From an uncultured Granulosicoccaceae bacterium (GTDB taxonomy: Bacteria; Pseudomonadota; Gammaproteobacteria; Granulosicoccales; Granulosicoccaceae): 64,000 nucleotides of DNA. Both the position numbers and the translations under genes were made by a program. Below the pieces are notes generated by a model, which was not told the origin of the DNA, ran no database searches, and saw only the letters and a program-made list of their open reading frames with translations. The DNA lies in NCBI GenBank assembly GCA_937922675.1, contig CALAJN010000004.1, forward strand, positions 248,001-312,000, in the 5' to 3' direction. Positions 44,635-53,715 of the stretch are shown piece by piece; within the stretch, counting starts at the first letter, position 1, and every line of letters starts with the position of its first letter.

Positions 44635-45156
44635 ATGCAGTCAGTACTTGATTTCTGGTTTGATGAGATTGAACCGAGCGCCCGATTCAAACGCTCTGAT
44701 GAACGAGACAACACGATAAAGGAACGCTTTGAGGGGACCTTTCATGCCGTGCTGAGGGGTGAAACTGATGACTGGCGTGATACCGCGGAAGGGCGCCTTG
44801 CCGAGATCATTGTGCTCGACCAGTTTTCTCGCAACATGTTTCGTGGATCGGCTCAAGCCTTCAGTGGCGATGCGCTTGCCCTCGCGCTTTCTCAAGAGTT
44901 GATACGGCGCGGGTGGGACACCTCATTTGACGATGAACGTCGTTCCTTTGCCTACATGCCGTTCATGCACAGTGAGTCGGCTGTGGTCCATGTACGAGCA
45001 CTGCAGTTGTTTGCTGATCTACCCAACCTCAACTACGAGATCGCTCACAAGGAGATCATCGATCGCTTTGGACGCTACCCACACAGAAATGCAGCGCTGG
45101 GTAGAACCTCGACACCTGAGGAGATCGAATGGATGAAAAACCACAAGGGTTTCTAG
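44635..45156 (+). CDS. DUF924 family protein
   Basis: 173 residues. VLDFWFDEIEPSARFKRS, IIVLDQFSRNMFRG and AYMPFMHSES identify the tetratricopeptide-like DUF924 family, widespread in proteobacteria with no established function. It is divergent from the LysR gene with a 77-base gap, and ends seven bases before a convergent histidine kinase gene. Confidence 0.9.
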   Translation: MQSVLDFWFDEIEPSARFKRSDERDNTIKERFEGTFHAVLRGETDDWRDTAEGRLAEIIVLDQFSRNMFRGSAQAFSGDALALALSQELIRRGWDTSFDDERRSFAYMPFMHSESAVVHVRALQLFADLPNLNYEIAHKEIIDRFGRYPHRNAALGRTSTPEEIEWMKNHKGF

Positions 45157-45163
45157 CTCGGAC

Positions 45164-46984
45164 TCAGCGCGTCAGCTCGACGATGCGTTGTTTCAGTTCC
45201 ACCGGATTGCAAGGTTTGTGCAGCACTGGCAGGGCTGATGCGTTGATGTCTTGCAGGCGGTGCGCCTCGATATCGCCCGTGATCAACAGAGCAGCGATGT
45301 CCTTGTCGAGATAGTTGCGTATCGCTTTTACAACACCCGTTCCGGTCTCGTTGTCGCGCAGGCGGTAATCACTGATCACGATATCAGGGATCTCGTCGAT
45401 TTCTGCAAGCGCCTCGAGTGCTTCTGTACGGGAGCCTGCCAGCATCGCGGTAGCCCCCCACCCTTGCACCAGGCCTTCGAGCGCATCACGAGCGCTTTGC
45501 TCGTCGTCAATGATCAGAACGAACAGCCCACTGATTTGTTCTGTATCGGGAAGCTGGCTGACCGCGCGCACCGGTACCTTGGCTGCATCTCCGGGCTTGA
45601 GCTGCAAGGTAAAGGTGGTGCCTGTATTGTCCAGCCCCGTTTTGATCGAGATCTGTATATCCAGAATCGTTGCCAGTCTCTTGACGATAGACAATCCAAG
45701 TCCAACCCCCTGATGACGATCACGTTCCGGATTGCCCAGTTGTACGAATTCGTCGAATATACGCTCGTGCTCGTTGGCTGGAATACCCTTGCCGGTGTCG
45801 CTGACCTTGATGAGCACATGCCCGTCCAGATGTTGTGCGCTCAGCTCGATTCGGCCTTCAGCGGTATAGCGAATGGCATTGGCAACCAGATTGGATAGTA
45901 TTCGCGCAAGCATCGGAGGGTCTGTCTGAACCACCAACTCGTTGGCATCCTGTCGAAAGGCGAGATTCTTGACTTTGGCATTGGGCTCGAACGCCAGTGC
46001 AACATGATCGAAGATCGGTTGCAGGTGAGCGTGTTCGATCTGATTCTCGTAGGTCCCTGCATCCAGTCTGGACAAGTCCAGAATACCCTCAAAGAGTCCC
46101 TCAAGCGCTGTCACGGACTCATCCATACGCTGGATCAGTCGTTGGTCTTCTGCAGTGTCTTCTGCACTTGCCTCACTCTGGCGTGAGCTTATCCGAGAGA
46201 GCAACGTGGCTGAGAACAGACGCAGTGAGTGCAGTGGTTGTCGCAAGTCGTGGCTCGCGGAACTCAAGAACTTTGATTTGGCGGCATCGGCAAGCTCTGC
46301 ACTGACTCGTGCCTCATCGGCCAGCGCTTTTTCTTCGAGTAACTCGGCGTATTGATCCAGGTTGTCAAAGCGGGCATTGATGGAGAAGAGTACGGTGCGC
46401 GCAGTGGCACGGGATGCAGACAGCGATACCACCAGATACAGAAGGATGAGTATCCCTATGATCGTGAATTCCGAGTCGCCAAAGCTGAAGCAGCGGATGG
46501 CAGCGGGCCCCATCATCGCGAAGATATAGGAGATGTACATTGTCCTGAGGTGTGAGATAAACCCGGTGGCGCTGGCGACCAGCCCCGCGAGCACCATCAC
46601 CACCGCGAGTGTCTGCGTTGGGTGTTCCGGTGATATGGCGAGATAGCCAAACAGCCCCCAGACCGTGGCATTGGCAAAGGACAAGGCGGTGAGTTCGGCT
46701 TGTACACGCTTGATGTTGGCAGCCGTTGGCGGCTGGCGCCCGAGTCGCATCAGGTGCAGGGTTCTTGCGAGTGTGAGCAGACCGATTGCCGCTATCCAGA
46801 CCAATAATACAGGGGTGCGAAGCACGTCCCACACCGCCAGTGTCACGATCAGGCACGTCACCAGGGTTCCACCGATGATGCCTGGCAGGTTCCCGCTCAG
46901 AAGCTCTATCTGCGCAAGTTGAACTGCTTTGTGACGCTGTTCTGAACCGTGCGTTAGAGGGTGGTCAGGTGGGGAGCGAAACAC
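45164..46984 (-). CDS. Hybrid sensor histidine kinase with C-terminal receiver domain
   Basis: About 606 residues. Six predicted membrane helices occupy roughly residues 30-200. A short coiled coil leads to the H-box FLSSASHDLRQPLHSLRLFS. The N-box ILSNLVANAIRYT, G1 DTGKGIP and G2 GVGLGLSIVKRL are intact. The C-terminal receiver has LIIDDEQ, phosphoacceptor VISDYRL and LHKPCNP. No separate response regulator is adjacent, so it likely signals through a phosphorelay. The start is uncertain: GTG at 46984 is assumed, while the frame stays open to 47218. Confidence 0.85.
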   Translation of the reverse strand: MFRSPPDHPLTHGSEQRHKAVQLAQIELLSGNLPGIIGGTLVTCLIVTLAVWDVLRTPVLLVWIAAIGLLTLARTLHLMRLGRQPPTAANIKRVQAELTALSFANATVWGLFGYLAISPEHPTQTLAVVMVLAGLVASATGFISHLRTMYISYIFAMMGPAAIRCFSFGDSEFTIIGILILLYLVVSLSASRATARTVLFSINARFDNLDQYAELLEEKALADEARVSAELADAAKSKFLSSASHDLRQPLHSLRLFSATLLSRISSRQSEASAEDTAEDQRLIQRMDESVTALEGLFEGILDLSRLDAGTYENQIEHAHLQPIFDHVALAFEPNAKVKNLAFRQDANELVVQTDPPMLARILSNLVANAIRYTAEGRIELSAQHLDGHVLIKVSDTGKGIPANEHERIFDEFVQLGNPERDRHQGVGLGLSIVKRLATILDIQISIKTGLDNTGTTFTLQLKPGDAAKVPVRAVSQLPDTEQISGLFVLIIDDEQSARDALEGLVQGWGATAMLAGSRTEALEALAEIDEIPDIVISDYRLRDNETGTGVVKAIRNYLDKDIAALLITGDIEAHRLQDINASALPVLHKPCNPVELKQRIVELTR

Positions 46985-47140
46985 AGCAGTGCCATTGGTT
47001 ACGAGTGAAAGACCGGTTCTGCGCCAGAACGCGGATCCCGGCGAGAAGGCGGATGTACTATTGTGTCTCCAGCGATAACTCGCTCTGTACACTGCAATCT
47101 TGCGGATAGTGTCCACCCATTTCACAGGAATTGAAAGGTT

Positions 47141-47695
47141 ATGAAAGTCTTGCGCTCTATCGCTGTTGCTACCTGCTTGATGGTACTCGCTGGTTGTGCC
47201 ACGCAGGTCACCGAACAACCCAACCCGGTTGCACCGTCATCCAAGCGCCTTGGCACCTTCGACAAGACGGTGCTTGTACGAGCCGAAATTCTGCCGCCGT
47301 ACTCCGGTCAGGGCGCCAATGTCAAAGCAGTCAACAAGATCGACGAAGTCCTCGAGCGTGATCTTGTCCCGGCGGTCAACGCCATGCAGGTTGCGACCAT
47401 TGAGGAGGCTGATGCGATGAATCTGGCCGGTACCAATACCCTGGTTATCCGACCCAAGGTCAAGCAGATCAAGTTCATTAGCGGTGGTGCACGCTTTTTT
47501 GCCGGTGCCATAGCAGGCAGCTCGGTTGTGGTGATGGACGTGGCGTTCATTGATGGCGCCACTGGCGAGGTGCTTGCCGAGCCTGGCTACTTCCGTAAAG
47601 CCGGTGCCTTCGGGGACGGTTTTGGAATTGGTGACAATCGTATGCTCTCGGATGTGGCCACCGATGTCGTCAACTACGCCGCAGCCAATCGCTAG
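47141..47695 (+). CDS. DUF4410-like lipoprotein
   Basis: 184 residues. A signal with lipobox (LMVLAGC) is followed by a domain resembling DUF4410: TFDKTVLVRAEILPP, IRPKVKQIKFISGGARFF, AGAIAGSSVVVMDVAFID and GEVLAEPGY. It is a predicted lipid-anchored envelope protein of unknown function. AAAGG lies just upstream of the ATG. It is divergent from the histidine kinase. Confidence 0.8.
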   Translation: MKVLRSIAVATCLMVLAGCATQVTEQPNPVAPSSKRLGTFDKTVLVRAEILPPYSGQGANVKAVNKIDEVLERDLVPAVNAMQVATIEEADAMNLAGTNTLVIRPKVKQIKFISGGARFFAGAIAGSSVVVMDVAFIDGATGEVLAEPGYFRKAGAFGDGFGIGDNRMLSDVATDVVNYAAANR

Positions 47696-47777
47696 AGCAG
47701 CAGTCAAGTCGCCGCCTGTGCCAGTTCAGGAGCTGGCGAGGCTCAGGCCAGGCGTTGTCCTTTGACATGACGGGCCC

Positions 47778-47805
47778 CGAGGTATCCCGCTGAACGGATA
47801 CCTCG
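47778..47805 (+). terminator. Hairpin after the DUF4410 gene
   Basis: A perfect 10-bp stem (CGAGGTATCC/GGATACCTCG, 8-base loop) lies 83 bases after the lipoprotein stop and 59 bases before the next start. There is no T tract, so it is a weak terminator or a leader structure. Confidence 0.4.
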
Positions 47806-47840
47806 CGGGCAGCTTGCGGGCACGTCGATTGCTTGACGTT

Positions 47841-47860
47841 AGCATCCCGCATTGGATGCT
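47841..47860 (+). promoter_or_regulatory. Small hairpin directly before the PhyH gene
   Basis: AGCATCC-N6-GGATGCT ends four bases before the ATG at 47864, where a Shine-Dalgarno sequence should be. It could limit ribosome entry, or the repeat could be a regulator site. Confidence 0.35.
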
Positions 47861-47863
47861 GCC

Positions 47864-49048
47864 ATGAAGCGCTACCTTCTGACCCCGCTCTGGGTTGTTC
47901 AGTTGTTTACCCAGACCAAGTCGTTCACCAAGAATCCCCTGATCGGCAGTCGTCTGGCTAACCGACTCGGCCTGCACGTGGTACGTATGGTTGTGGCGCA
48001 CAGCATCATGGGGCTTCGCATGCGCCTTCTCGGTCGTCAGGTCGATCCGCAGTTGCGCAAGCAGTGGTACGAGGAAGGTTTCATGCTGGTCGAGAATTTT
48101 CTCGATGAGGTGAGTCTGGCCGCCCTGCGGCGCGAGGCGTCCTGCGCCGATGCTGACGTGCGGGAATGCATACAAGGCGACACCCTCACCCATCGCATCC
48201 AGCTCGACCACGCGACCCTGGAGCACATGCCTGCCTTCAAGGCAGTGCTTGATGCACCACGTCTGCAGCGGCTGTTGAAATTTGCGTCTGGCAAGCAGGT
48301 ACGACCGATCGCCTACATACAGACGATCAAGAACGGATTTGTTGACGGTCCGGTTGACCCTCAAAAGCACCTGCATTCGGACACTTTTCACCCCACGATG
48401 AAAAGCTGGTTCTTTCTTGACAATGTGGATGAGCGTAACGGCCCGTTTACCTATGTGCCCGGCTCCCATCGCCTATCCATGGCGCGCCTGAAGTGGGAGT
48501 ACACCAAAAGCATCGAAATCAGCGAGGGTGCAGACAAGTACTCTGGCAACGGTTCATTGCGGCTGACGGACAGCGATGCGCAGGACATGGGTTTCCCACC
48601 TCCCAAAGCATTTGCTGTTCCCGCCAATACGCTGGTGGTCGCCAATACGCATGGTTTTCACTGCCGAGGCAAGGCCTCTGAGAAGAGCCTGCGTACCGAG
48701 CTCTGGACCATCAGCCGCGGCAATCCGTTCAATCCCTCCCCCGGGCTGGACCTACCGTGGTTCGACAAGCTCCAGAATCACGCCCTGGTGGGTTGGCGCC
48801 GTTACCTCGACCGTCAGGCCGAGGCCAAGGGGGCGCTGTCCAGCTGGCACTTGATCGAGGCTCGCAACACGATTCAAGACAGTGTCGATCCCGTAGAACA
48901 AGACAAGCCGGTCACTGCTCCCGCAGCGCTTTACGCTGTGAATACCGATGGGCAGGACAGTGATACGCACATCACCGACGGACAGAGCGCAGACAACCAG
49001 AGCACGGATGAGCAGTCAGGCATCGACCAGCTGCGTCGCGCTGCCTGA
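47864..49048 (+). CDS. Phytanoyl-CoA dioxygenase (PhyH) family protein
   Basis: 394 residues. An Fe(II)/2-oxoglutarate dioxygenase is indicated by the iron ligands HLHSDTF (HxD) and distal THGFHCRG. Also visible are NGPFTYVPGSHRLS and the 2-oxoglutarate Arg in SLRTELWTISRG. The first 60 residues are helical and basic, and the C-terminal 50 are low-complexity and acidic. It would hydroxylate a lipid, acyl or natural-product substrate. It runs convergently into the FAAL-ACP gene with a 33-base overlap, so it may belong to that pathway. This is inference. Confidence 0.82.
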   Translation: MKRYLLTPLWVVQLFTQTKSFTKNPLIGSRLANRLGLHVVRMVVAHSIMGLRMRLLGRQVDPQLRKQWYEEGFMLVENFLDEVSLAALRREASCADADVRECIQGDTLTHRIQLDHATLEHMPAFKAVLDAPRLQRLLKFASGKQVRPIAYIQTIKNGFVDGPVDPQKHLHSDTFHPTMKSWFFLDNVDERNGPFTYVPGSHRLSMARLKWEYTKSIEISEGADKYSGNGSLRLTDSDAQDMGFPPPKAFAVPANTLVVANTHGFHCRGKASEKSLRTELWTISRGNPFNPSPGLDLPWFDKLQNHALVGWRRYLDRQAEAKGALSSWHLIEARNTIQDSVDPVEQDKPVTAPAALYAVNTDGQDSDTHITDGQSADNQSTDEQSGIDQLRRAA

Positions 49049-51112
49049 TTGCTCTGCGAGCCGTTGCTCAAGTACTGCGGTAATCTCGGTCACCGTGGGA
49101 TAGTCAAACAGGTCAGTGATATCGAGCTTCTCGGGCCAGGCGCTTTCGATGTCCGCGTGTATCTCGGCAAGCGTCAGTGAGCTGATACCGAGCTCGAACA
49201 GATTGTCGACCGCTTTCACCTCGCGATCGCTGATACGTGCGTTGCAGATGCTCAGCAGCTGGTCTGTGACAGAGGCTTGCGCGTCGGGAGGTGCGGTGTA
49301 ATCCGCGTCGTGATCATTGGCGCTCGGTGCGTCTTCTGGCAATGCGGCCAATGCGGCATCAAATTCGCCGTTGACAAGGCTCTCGACCAACGCAAAGCGC
49401 TGCACCTTGCCGCTGGTTGTTTTCGGAATACGTGGTACTGGAATAACGCGATCTGCCCGCACGCCCGTGCGTTCGGAAAGCTCACGACGTATGTCATCTC
49501 GCAGGCCTGCAAACGCCTCGGGGCCAGCGCGATGCAGCACAAATACGCACAGCTCATCCCCGTCAGTGCCAGGAGTTGCGGCCACGGCCAGCTTGCCGGC
49601 ATCCACGACCCCGGCCATCGTGAGCGTGTTCTCCAGATCATGTGGGTAGAGGTTCTGTCCATTGGCAAACAGGATGTCCTTGGCGCGCCCGGTCACATGA
49701 ATCTCGCCTTTGTAGATGACTGCCAAATCGCCTGTGTCCAGCCAGCCATCGGTATCGATGCAATGGCTGTCAAGTGTGTCCTGGGCGGTATCAGTGAGGT
49801 ACCCGGAGGTCACATTGTCACCGCGGATCAGCAGGCGACCGGTGTGCCCATCAGCGAGAGTGTGTCCCGAGTTGTCCGCAATTCTGACTTCCACGTGCGC
49901 GATGCTGGAACCGACTGAGACAAAGCTTGTAGCACCGACCGGGTCCGTGACTTCCATAACGGCCTGGCCGAGTCCCAGTTGGTCGCGATGAAAACGATGC
50001 TCTACGACCTTTCGGCCTATCGGTGGAAAGCTCACAGCCAGGCTGGCTTCAGCCAGACCGTAGACCGGGAACATCGCAGTTGGTGACAGCCCGAAAGGGG
50101 CCAGACTGGTGTTAAAACGCTGTATCAGTGCGGCCGATATCGGCTCTGCACCATTGAAGATCAATCGGACCGGAGACAGATCCATCCCCCGGGCCTTGTC
50201 GGGCTTGAACGATTTCAGATAGTGCTCATAGCCAAAATTGGGTGAACACAGCACCGTTGCACGATGCTCGCTCGCCGCCTGGAGCCACAAACCTGGTCGT
50301 CGTACAAACACGTCTGTTGGCATCAACAGATGATCTATATCTGCAGCTACCGGTGTGAGGTGAAAGCCAATCAGGCCCATGTCATGCGTCAGGGGCATCC
50401 AGGACATCATGCGGTCGTCGCTGCGCATGTCCATGCCGTGCAGGATCGCATCAAGATTGACCAGCAGATTGCGGTGAGTCAGCACCACGCCCTTGGGCGC
50501 GCTGGTAGAGCCCGAGGAGAACTGGATCAGGGCGATATCATCAGGTGATGAGCGGTGCAGAACGGCGTCGCTGGCTTGCCGCTGCCCATGCCGCTCCCCT
50601 TGCCGCTGCCCCTGTAATGGCGTCGGCTCGAGCAGGCGTTGATCAAGCTGGGTGAACGAGGGCGACAAGTCGGCATAGGCCGGGTTGTTGGCCAGAGCAG
50701 CGAGTCGCTTGCGCGTGCCTGCGTCGGTGTACAGCCACGGCCGATCAAGGCGAGTCGCAATGCGCAGCACCTTGGCCCGGTGTTCGTCGCTGGTGCCACC
50801 AGAGACCGGTACCGGGACAAGGCCTCCGAGCGTTGCTGCCCAGAAGGCCTCAAGAAAAGCGAGCCGATCCTCACACAACAGGATCAAGGCATCGCCGGCG
50901 TGCACACCACTCGTCTGCCAATCGGCCAATCGTTGCCGAGCCGCATTGAACAGGTCCGACAGGCTTGTCTGCTGTACCTCTCCTTGCGCCTGCACCAGTG
51001 ACAGCTGGCGGGGGCTATCGGCACGGAGCAGGAGCAACTCGAGCAGTGAGCGAGGCGCCGCGTCGGCGCCAGCCGCGAGCAAGGGGTGCACCGTCGATTC
51101 GAGAACTGTCAT
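49016..51112 (-). CDS. Fatty-acyl-AMP ligase fused to an acyl carrier domain
   Basis: 698 residues. The adenylation domain has P-loop IQFSSGSTSAPKGVVLTHRN, MSWMPLTHDMGLIG, YGLAEASLAV and WLDTGDLAVIYKGEIHVTGR. The pattern and an insertion before the C-terminal subdomain are those of FAALs, which load fatty acids as acyl-AMP onto carrier proteins. The carrier domain at about residues 610-690 holds the phosphopantetheine Ser in DNLFELGISSLTLAEIHADI. A Gln/Gly/Arg-rich repeat lies near residue 170. It likely starts a lipid chain in the neighbouring cluster. It follows the P450 gene by 11 bases. Confidence 0.9.
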   Translation of the reverse strand: MTVLESTVHPLLAAGADAAPRSLLELLLLRADSPRQLSLVQAQGEVQQTSLSDLFNAARQRLADWQTSGVHAGDALILLCEDRLAFLEAFWAATLGGLVPVPVSGGTSDEHRAKVLRIATRLDRPWLYTDAGTRKRLAALANNPAYADLSPSFTQLDQRLLEPTPLQGQRQGERHGQRQASDAVLHRSSPDDIALIQFSSGSTSAPKGVVLTHRNLLVNLDAILHGMDMRSDDRMMSWMPLTHDMGLIGFHLTPVAADIDHLLMPTDVFVRRPGLWLQAASEHRATVLCSPNFGYEHYLKSFKPDKARGMDLSPVRLIFNGAEPISAALIQRFNTSLAPFGLSPTAMFPVYGLAEASLAVSFPPIGRKVVEHRFHRDQLGLGQAVMEVTDPVGATSFVSVGSSIAHVEVRIADNSGHTLADGHTGRLLIRGDNVTSGYLTDTAQDTLDSHCIDTDGWLDTGDLAVIYKGEIHVTGRAKDILFANGQNLYPHDLENTLTMAGVVDAGKLAVAATPGTDGDELCVFVLHRAGPEAFAGLRDDIRRELSERTGVRADRVIPVPRIPKTTSGKVQRFALVESLVNGEFDAALAALPEDAPSANDHDADYTAPPDAQASVTDQLLSICNARISDREVKAVDNLFELGISSLTLAEIHADIESAWPEKLDITDLFDYPTVTEITAVLEQRLAEQSGSATQLVDA

Positions 51113-51123
51113 GCCGTGAAAGA

Positions 51124-52506
51124 TTAAGGTGGAGGTGGTGGGTGGCGTCTGGGCGCGCGGCGCAATGGGGACAGGGAAATATTGTGCGCTGAGCGCAGAT
51201 TGATCAGCGGTTCTACCGGTACAGGCGTGTTGCTCTCCAGTGAGAAGCGTAGTTCGCGCGCGACGAGTCCGAGGTGCAATTGCAGGTCAACCATCGAGAA
51301 GAACTCTCCGATGCAACGCCGCGACCCGAGCGAAAACGGATACCAGGCCGTGCGTTTGAGCTCGCGCGCCTCGGGGTCTGCGTAACGCTCGGGTCGAAAG
51401 TCCTCTGGGTCATGCCAATGTGCGGCATCGCGCTGCATGAGCCAGGGGCTGAGAAAAATGTCTGAGCCTGCCGCTATGGGTTGCCCACTGAGCGTGTCAT
51501 CGCCCAGTGCCTTGCGTGAGAACAGCCAAACCGGCGGGTACAGACGCAGCGCCTCCTCGGCAATCTGGCGCGCGTAGTCCAATTGCCCAAGATCGGCAAA
51601 GCTCGGCTCACCAGCCAAGGCATCGACCTCGGCGTGCAACCTCGCCTCTGCTGCGGGATGGGTGGCAAGCAGGTACCAGATCCAGTTCAAGGTGCCCGCG
51701 GTGGTTTCGTGACCGGCCACGATGATTGTCATCACCTCATCGAGTAGCCCCCGCTCGCTCATCGACTCGCCAGTGTCCTTGTCGCGCGCCTCCATCAACA
51801 TCGACAACCAATCAAAGGGCATTCGCCCTTCGGCGCGGCGCTCTTCGATCATGTGCTTTATGTGTTTTGTCAGCGCGCGAAAGCGCATCGCAAGCGCCAG
51901 ATCCCGGGTGGCGTCCTCGACCAACAGATCAAACGGATTGCCACCCTGTAGCTCGATCAGCCGATCAAGGTCCTCACTGAACAGCGAGCGCAGGATGACC
52001 TCCAGCGCGAGTTCGCTGGTGTCGCTGGTGACATCGACTGGCGTGCCGGCATCGGCGGCTGCACACCAACGCTGCAGCATGGCTCGGTTGCAGCGGATCA
52101 TGGTGTCGCTGAGCTTCTCGATCACCTGCCGATGAAAAGCGGGTTGGATCATGCGTCGTTGTGACTTCCAACGATCCCCATCACTGACAATAATGCCGTT
52201 GCCGAGCATCAAGGCGACCCGCTCGAAGCCTATGCCCTTGCTATAGTTCTTGTGGTTGGAGATCAGCACCCGTTTCACGTCACCCGGGTCGTTGACAACC
52301 CAGGCGTCCGCGTCACGGCTCGCGGCACGCACCCGGAACAAATTGCCGTGCTGCTGTTGCCAAGCGCTGAGTCGATCAAACGTGGCCTGATCTACCGTCA
52401 CGTCGAAGCGCTCTTCCGGCCCCGGCGTGGACGGGCTCTCGGGAGTTGGAGGTGGCGAGGAGGTCGGCGGCAAGTGGGTCGGCGACATCGTACGAGAATC
52501 AGGCAT
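51124..52506 (-). CDS. Cytochrome P450
   Basis: About 460 residues. The I-helix oxygen motif is IIVAGHETTAGTLNWIWYLL, the ExxR is EEALRLYPP, and the haem loop is FSLGSRRCIGEFF with the cysteine ligand. The Pro/Ser-rich N-terminus replaces a membrane anchor, suggesting a soluble enzyme of the CYP102/fatty-acid type group. No ferredoxin partner is adjacent. The start ATG shares the palindrome CATG with the divergent gene's ATG. A TTG further upstream is possible. It is cotranscribed with the FAAL gene, hence probably oxidises a FAAL-activated or carrier-bound chain. Confidence 0.9.
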   Translation of the reverse strand: MPDSRTMSPTHLPPTSSPPPTPESPSTPGPEERFDVTVDQATFDRLSAWQQQHGNLFRVRAASRDADAWVVNDPGDVKRVLISNHKNYSKGIGFERVALMLGNGIIVSDGDRWKSQRRMIQPAFHRQVIEKLSDTMIRCNRAMLQRWCAAADAGTPVDVTSDTSELALEVILRSLFSEDLDRLIELQGGNPFDLLVEDATRDLALAMRFRALTKHIKHMIEERRAEGRMPFDWLSMLMEARDKDTGESMSERGLLDEVMTIIVAGHETTAGTLNWIWYLLATHPAAEARLHAEVDALAGEPSFADLGQLDYARQIAEEALRLYPPVWLFSRKALGDDTLSGQPIAAGSDIFLSPWLMQRDAAHWHDPEDFRPERYADPEARELKRTAWYPFSLGSRRCIGEFFSMVDLQLHLGLVARELRFSLESNTPVPVEPLINLRSAHNISLSPLRRAPRRHPPPPP

Positions 52507-53689
52507 GAACGCGGAGCGTTCCGGGGACGACAAAGAGTATCATTCAGAGGCCGCAACGCCTGCGGTTTCGGCAGCGTCTGCGCCAGCGGATGGCTCAGCC
52601 AAGCCTGCGCAGAGCCGCAGACGTCAGCGCAGTGCTGTCAGGCTGTGGGCCGAAAAACGGGTACCCGGGTTTGCAAGGACGCTGATCAACCTGTTGTGGC
52701 GTACCTGTCGGGTCGACATCGAGGGCGGCGCTCGGCTGGGCTCTCTGATCGATTCCGGGCAGCCTTTCATCCCCTGTTATTGGCACGGGCGCCAGATCTT
52801 CTGTGTTCACGCCCTGCTCGCTCAACGCAAGATCTACCCCGAACTGAAACTGGGTTATCTGATCAGTCCTTCGCGTGACGGTGATGCGGCTGCCAGGGTC
52901 TTTGCAGATCTTGGTCTGCACGTCGTGCGTGGTTCCGCCACCCGTGGAGGCGCCCAGGCGCTGCGCGACATTTATCAGGCCATTCGCCGCGACGGGATCT
53001 GCCCGATAGTCACGCCGGATGGCCCGACCGGGCCGCACGAGCAGGTCAAACCCGGTGTGGTGATGCTCGCAAGCCTCGCCGGGGCACCCCTCATACCGCT
53101 CTCGTTCTCGGCCTCCGCATGCCTGCGTTTGTCCAGTTGGGACAGAACGATCTTGCCGCTACCCTTTTCTCGGGTGCGCGTGCTGATTGGCTTGCCGGTC
53201 CACGTCGATCGCAAGCTGGACGAAGCAGCGCAAGCCGAGGTGGCCAATGAACTCACCCATTCGCTCAAAGACCTCGCCTTGATCGCTCGTGACTGGGCAC
53301 CGTTTGCGGCTCTGGCTGAAACACAGCGCCCTGAGGTATTCCGGATTGAGGCGACAGAGACAGGCGTTGACATCCAGCTTGCCCTGCCCAAAACCCTTGT
53401 GTGGTTTGAAGGGCATTTTCCGGGCAACCCGGTATTGCCCGGGGTCGCGGCGGTGCATCTTGCCGTCATCGCCTCACAGGCCATGTTGATGCCGGCGCGG
53501 GTGCTTGCCTCAAGCGGGCGTCTGAAATTTCAGCAGCCGATCCTGCCCGATATGCCACTGAGGCTGTGTTTGTCAGTCAAGGGCGCGACGGTCGGGTTTG
53601 TGTTCGAGAGTGAGTCGGGTGTCTGTGTCAGTGGCAGCCTGCGCTACGCCGATCGCGGTGCCGAGCCGCATGCCGAGGCGCCCGAGTGA
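52505..53689 (+). CDS. DUF374 acyltransferase fused to an ApeI-like hotdog dehydratase
   Basis: 394 residues. The first 250 are a DUF374/lysophospholipid acyltransferase-like domain: IPCYWHGRQ, ISPSRDGDAAARVFADLGL, VVRGSATRGGAQALR and VTPDGPTGPHEQVKPG. The last 120 form a hotdog domain with WFEGHFPGNPVLPGVAAVHL. The catalytic His is present and the FabZ Glu is replaced by His, as in ApeI-type dehydratases of aryl polyene clusters. The fusion would join dehydration and acyl transfer on one chain. First gene of a five-gene plus-strand block. The next gene overlaps it or begins 26 bases later. Confidence 0.85.
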   Translation: MNAERSGDDKEYHSEAATPAVSAASAPADGSAKPAQSRRRQRSAVRLWAEKRVPGFARTLINLLWRTCRVDIEGGARLGSLIDSGQPFIPCYWHGRQIFCVHALLAQRKIYPELKLGYLISPSRDGDAAARVFADLGLHVVRGSATRGGAQALRDIYQAIRRDGICPIVTPDGPTGPHEQVKPGVVMLASLAGAPLIPLSFSASACLRLSSWDRTILPLPFSRVRVLIGLPVHVDRKLDEAAQAEVANELTHSLKDLALIARDWAPFAALAETQRPEVFRIEATETGVDIQLALPKTLVWFEGHFPGNPVLPGVAAVHLAVIASQAMLMPARVLASSGRLKFQQPILPDMPLRLCLSVKGATVGFVFESESGVCVSGSLRYADRGAEPHAEAPE

Positions 53690-53715
53690 GCGGCGTCGTC
53701 TTGCCTGAGGAACGC

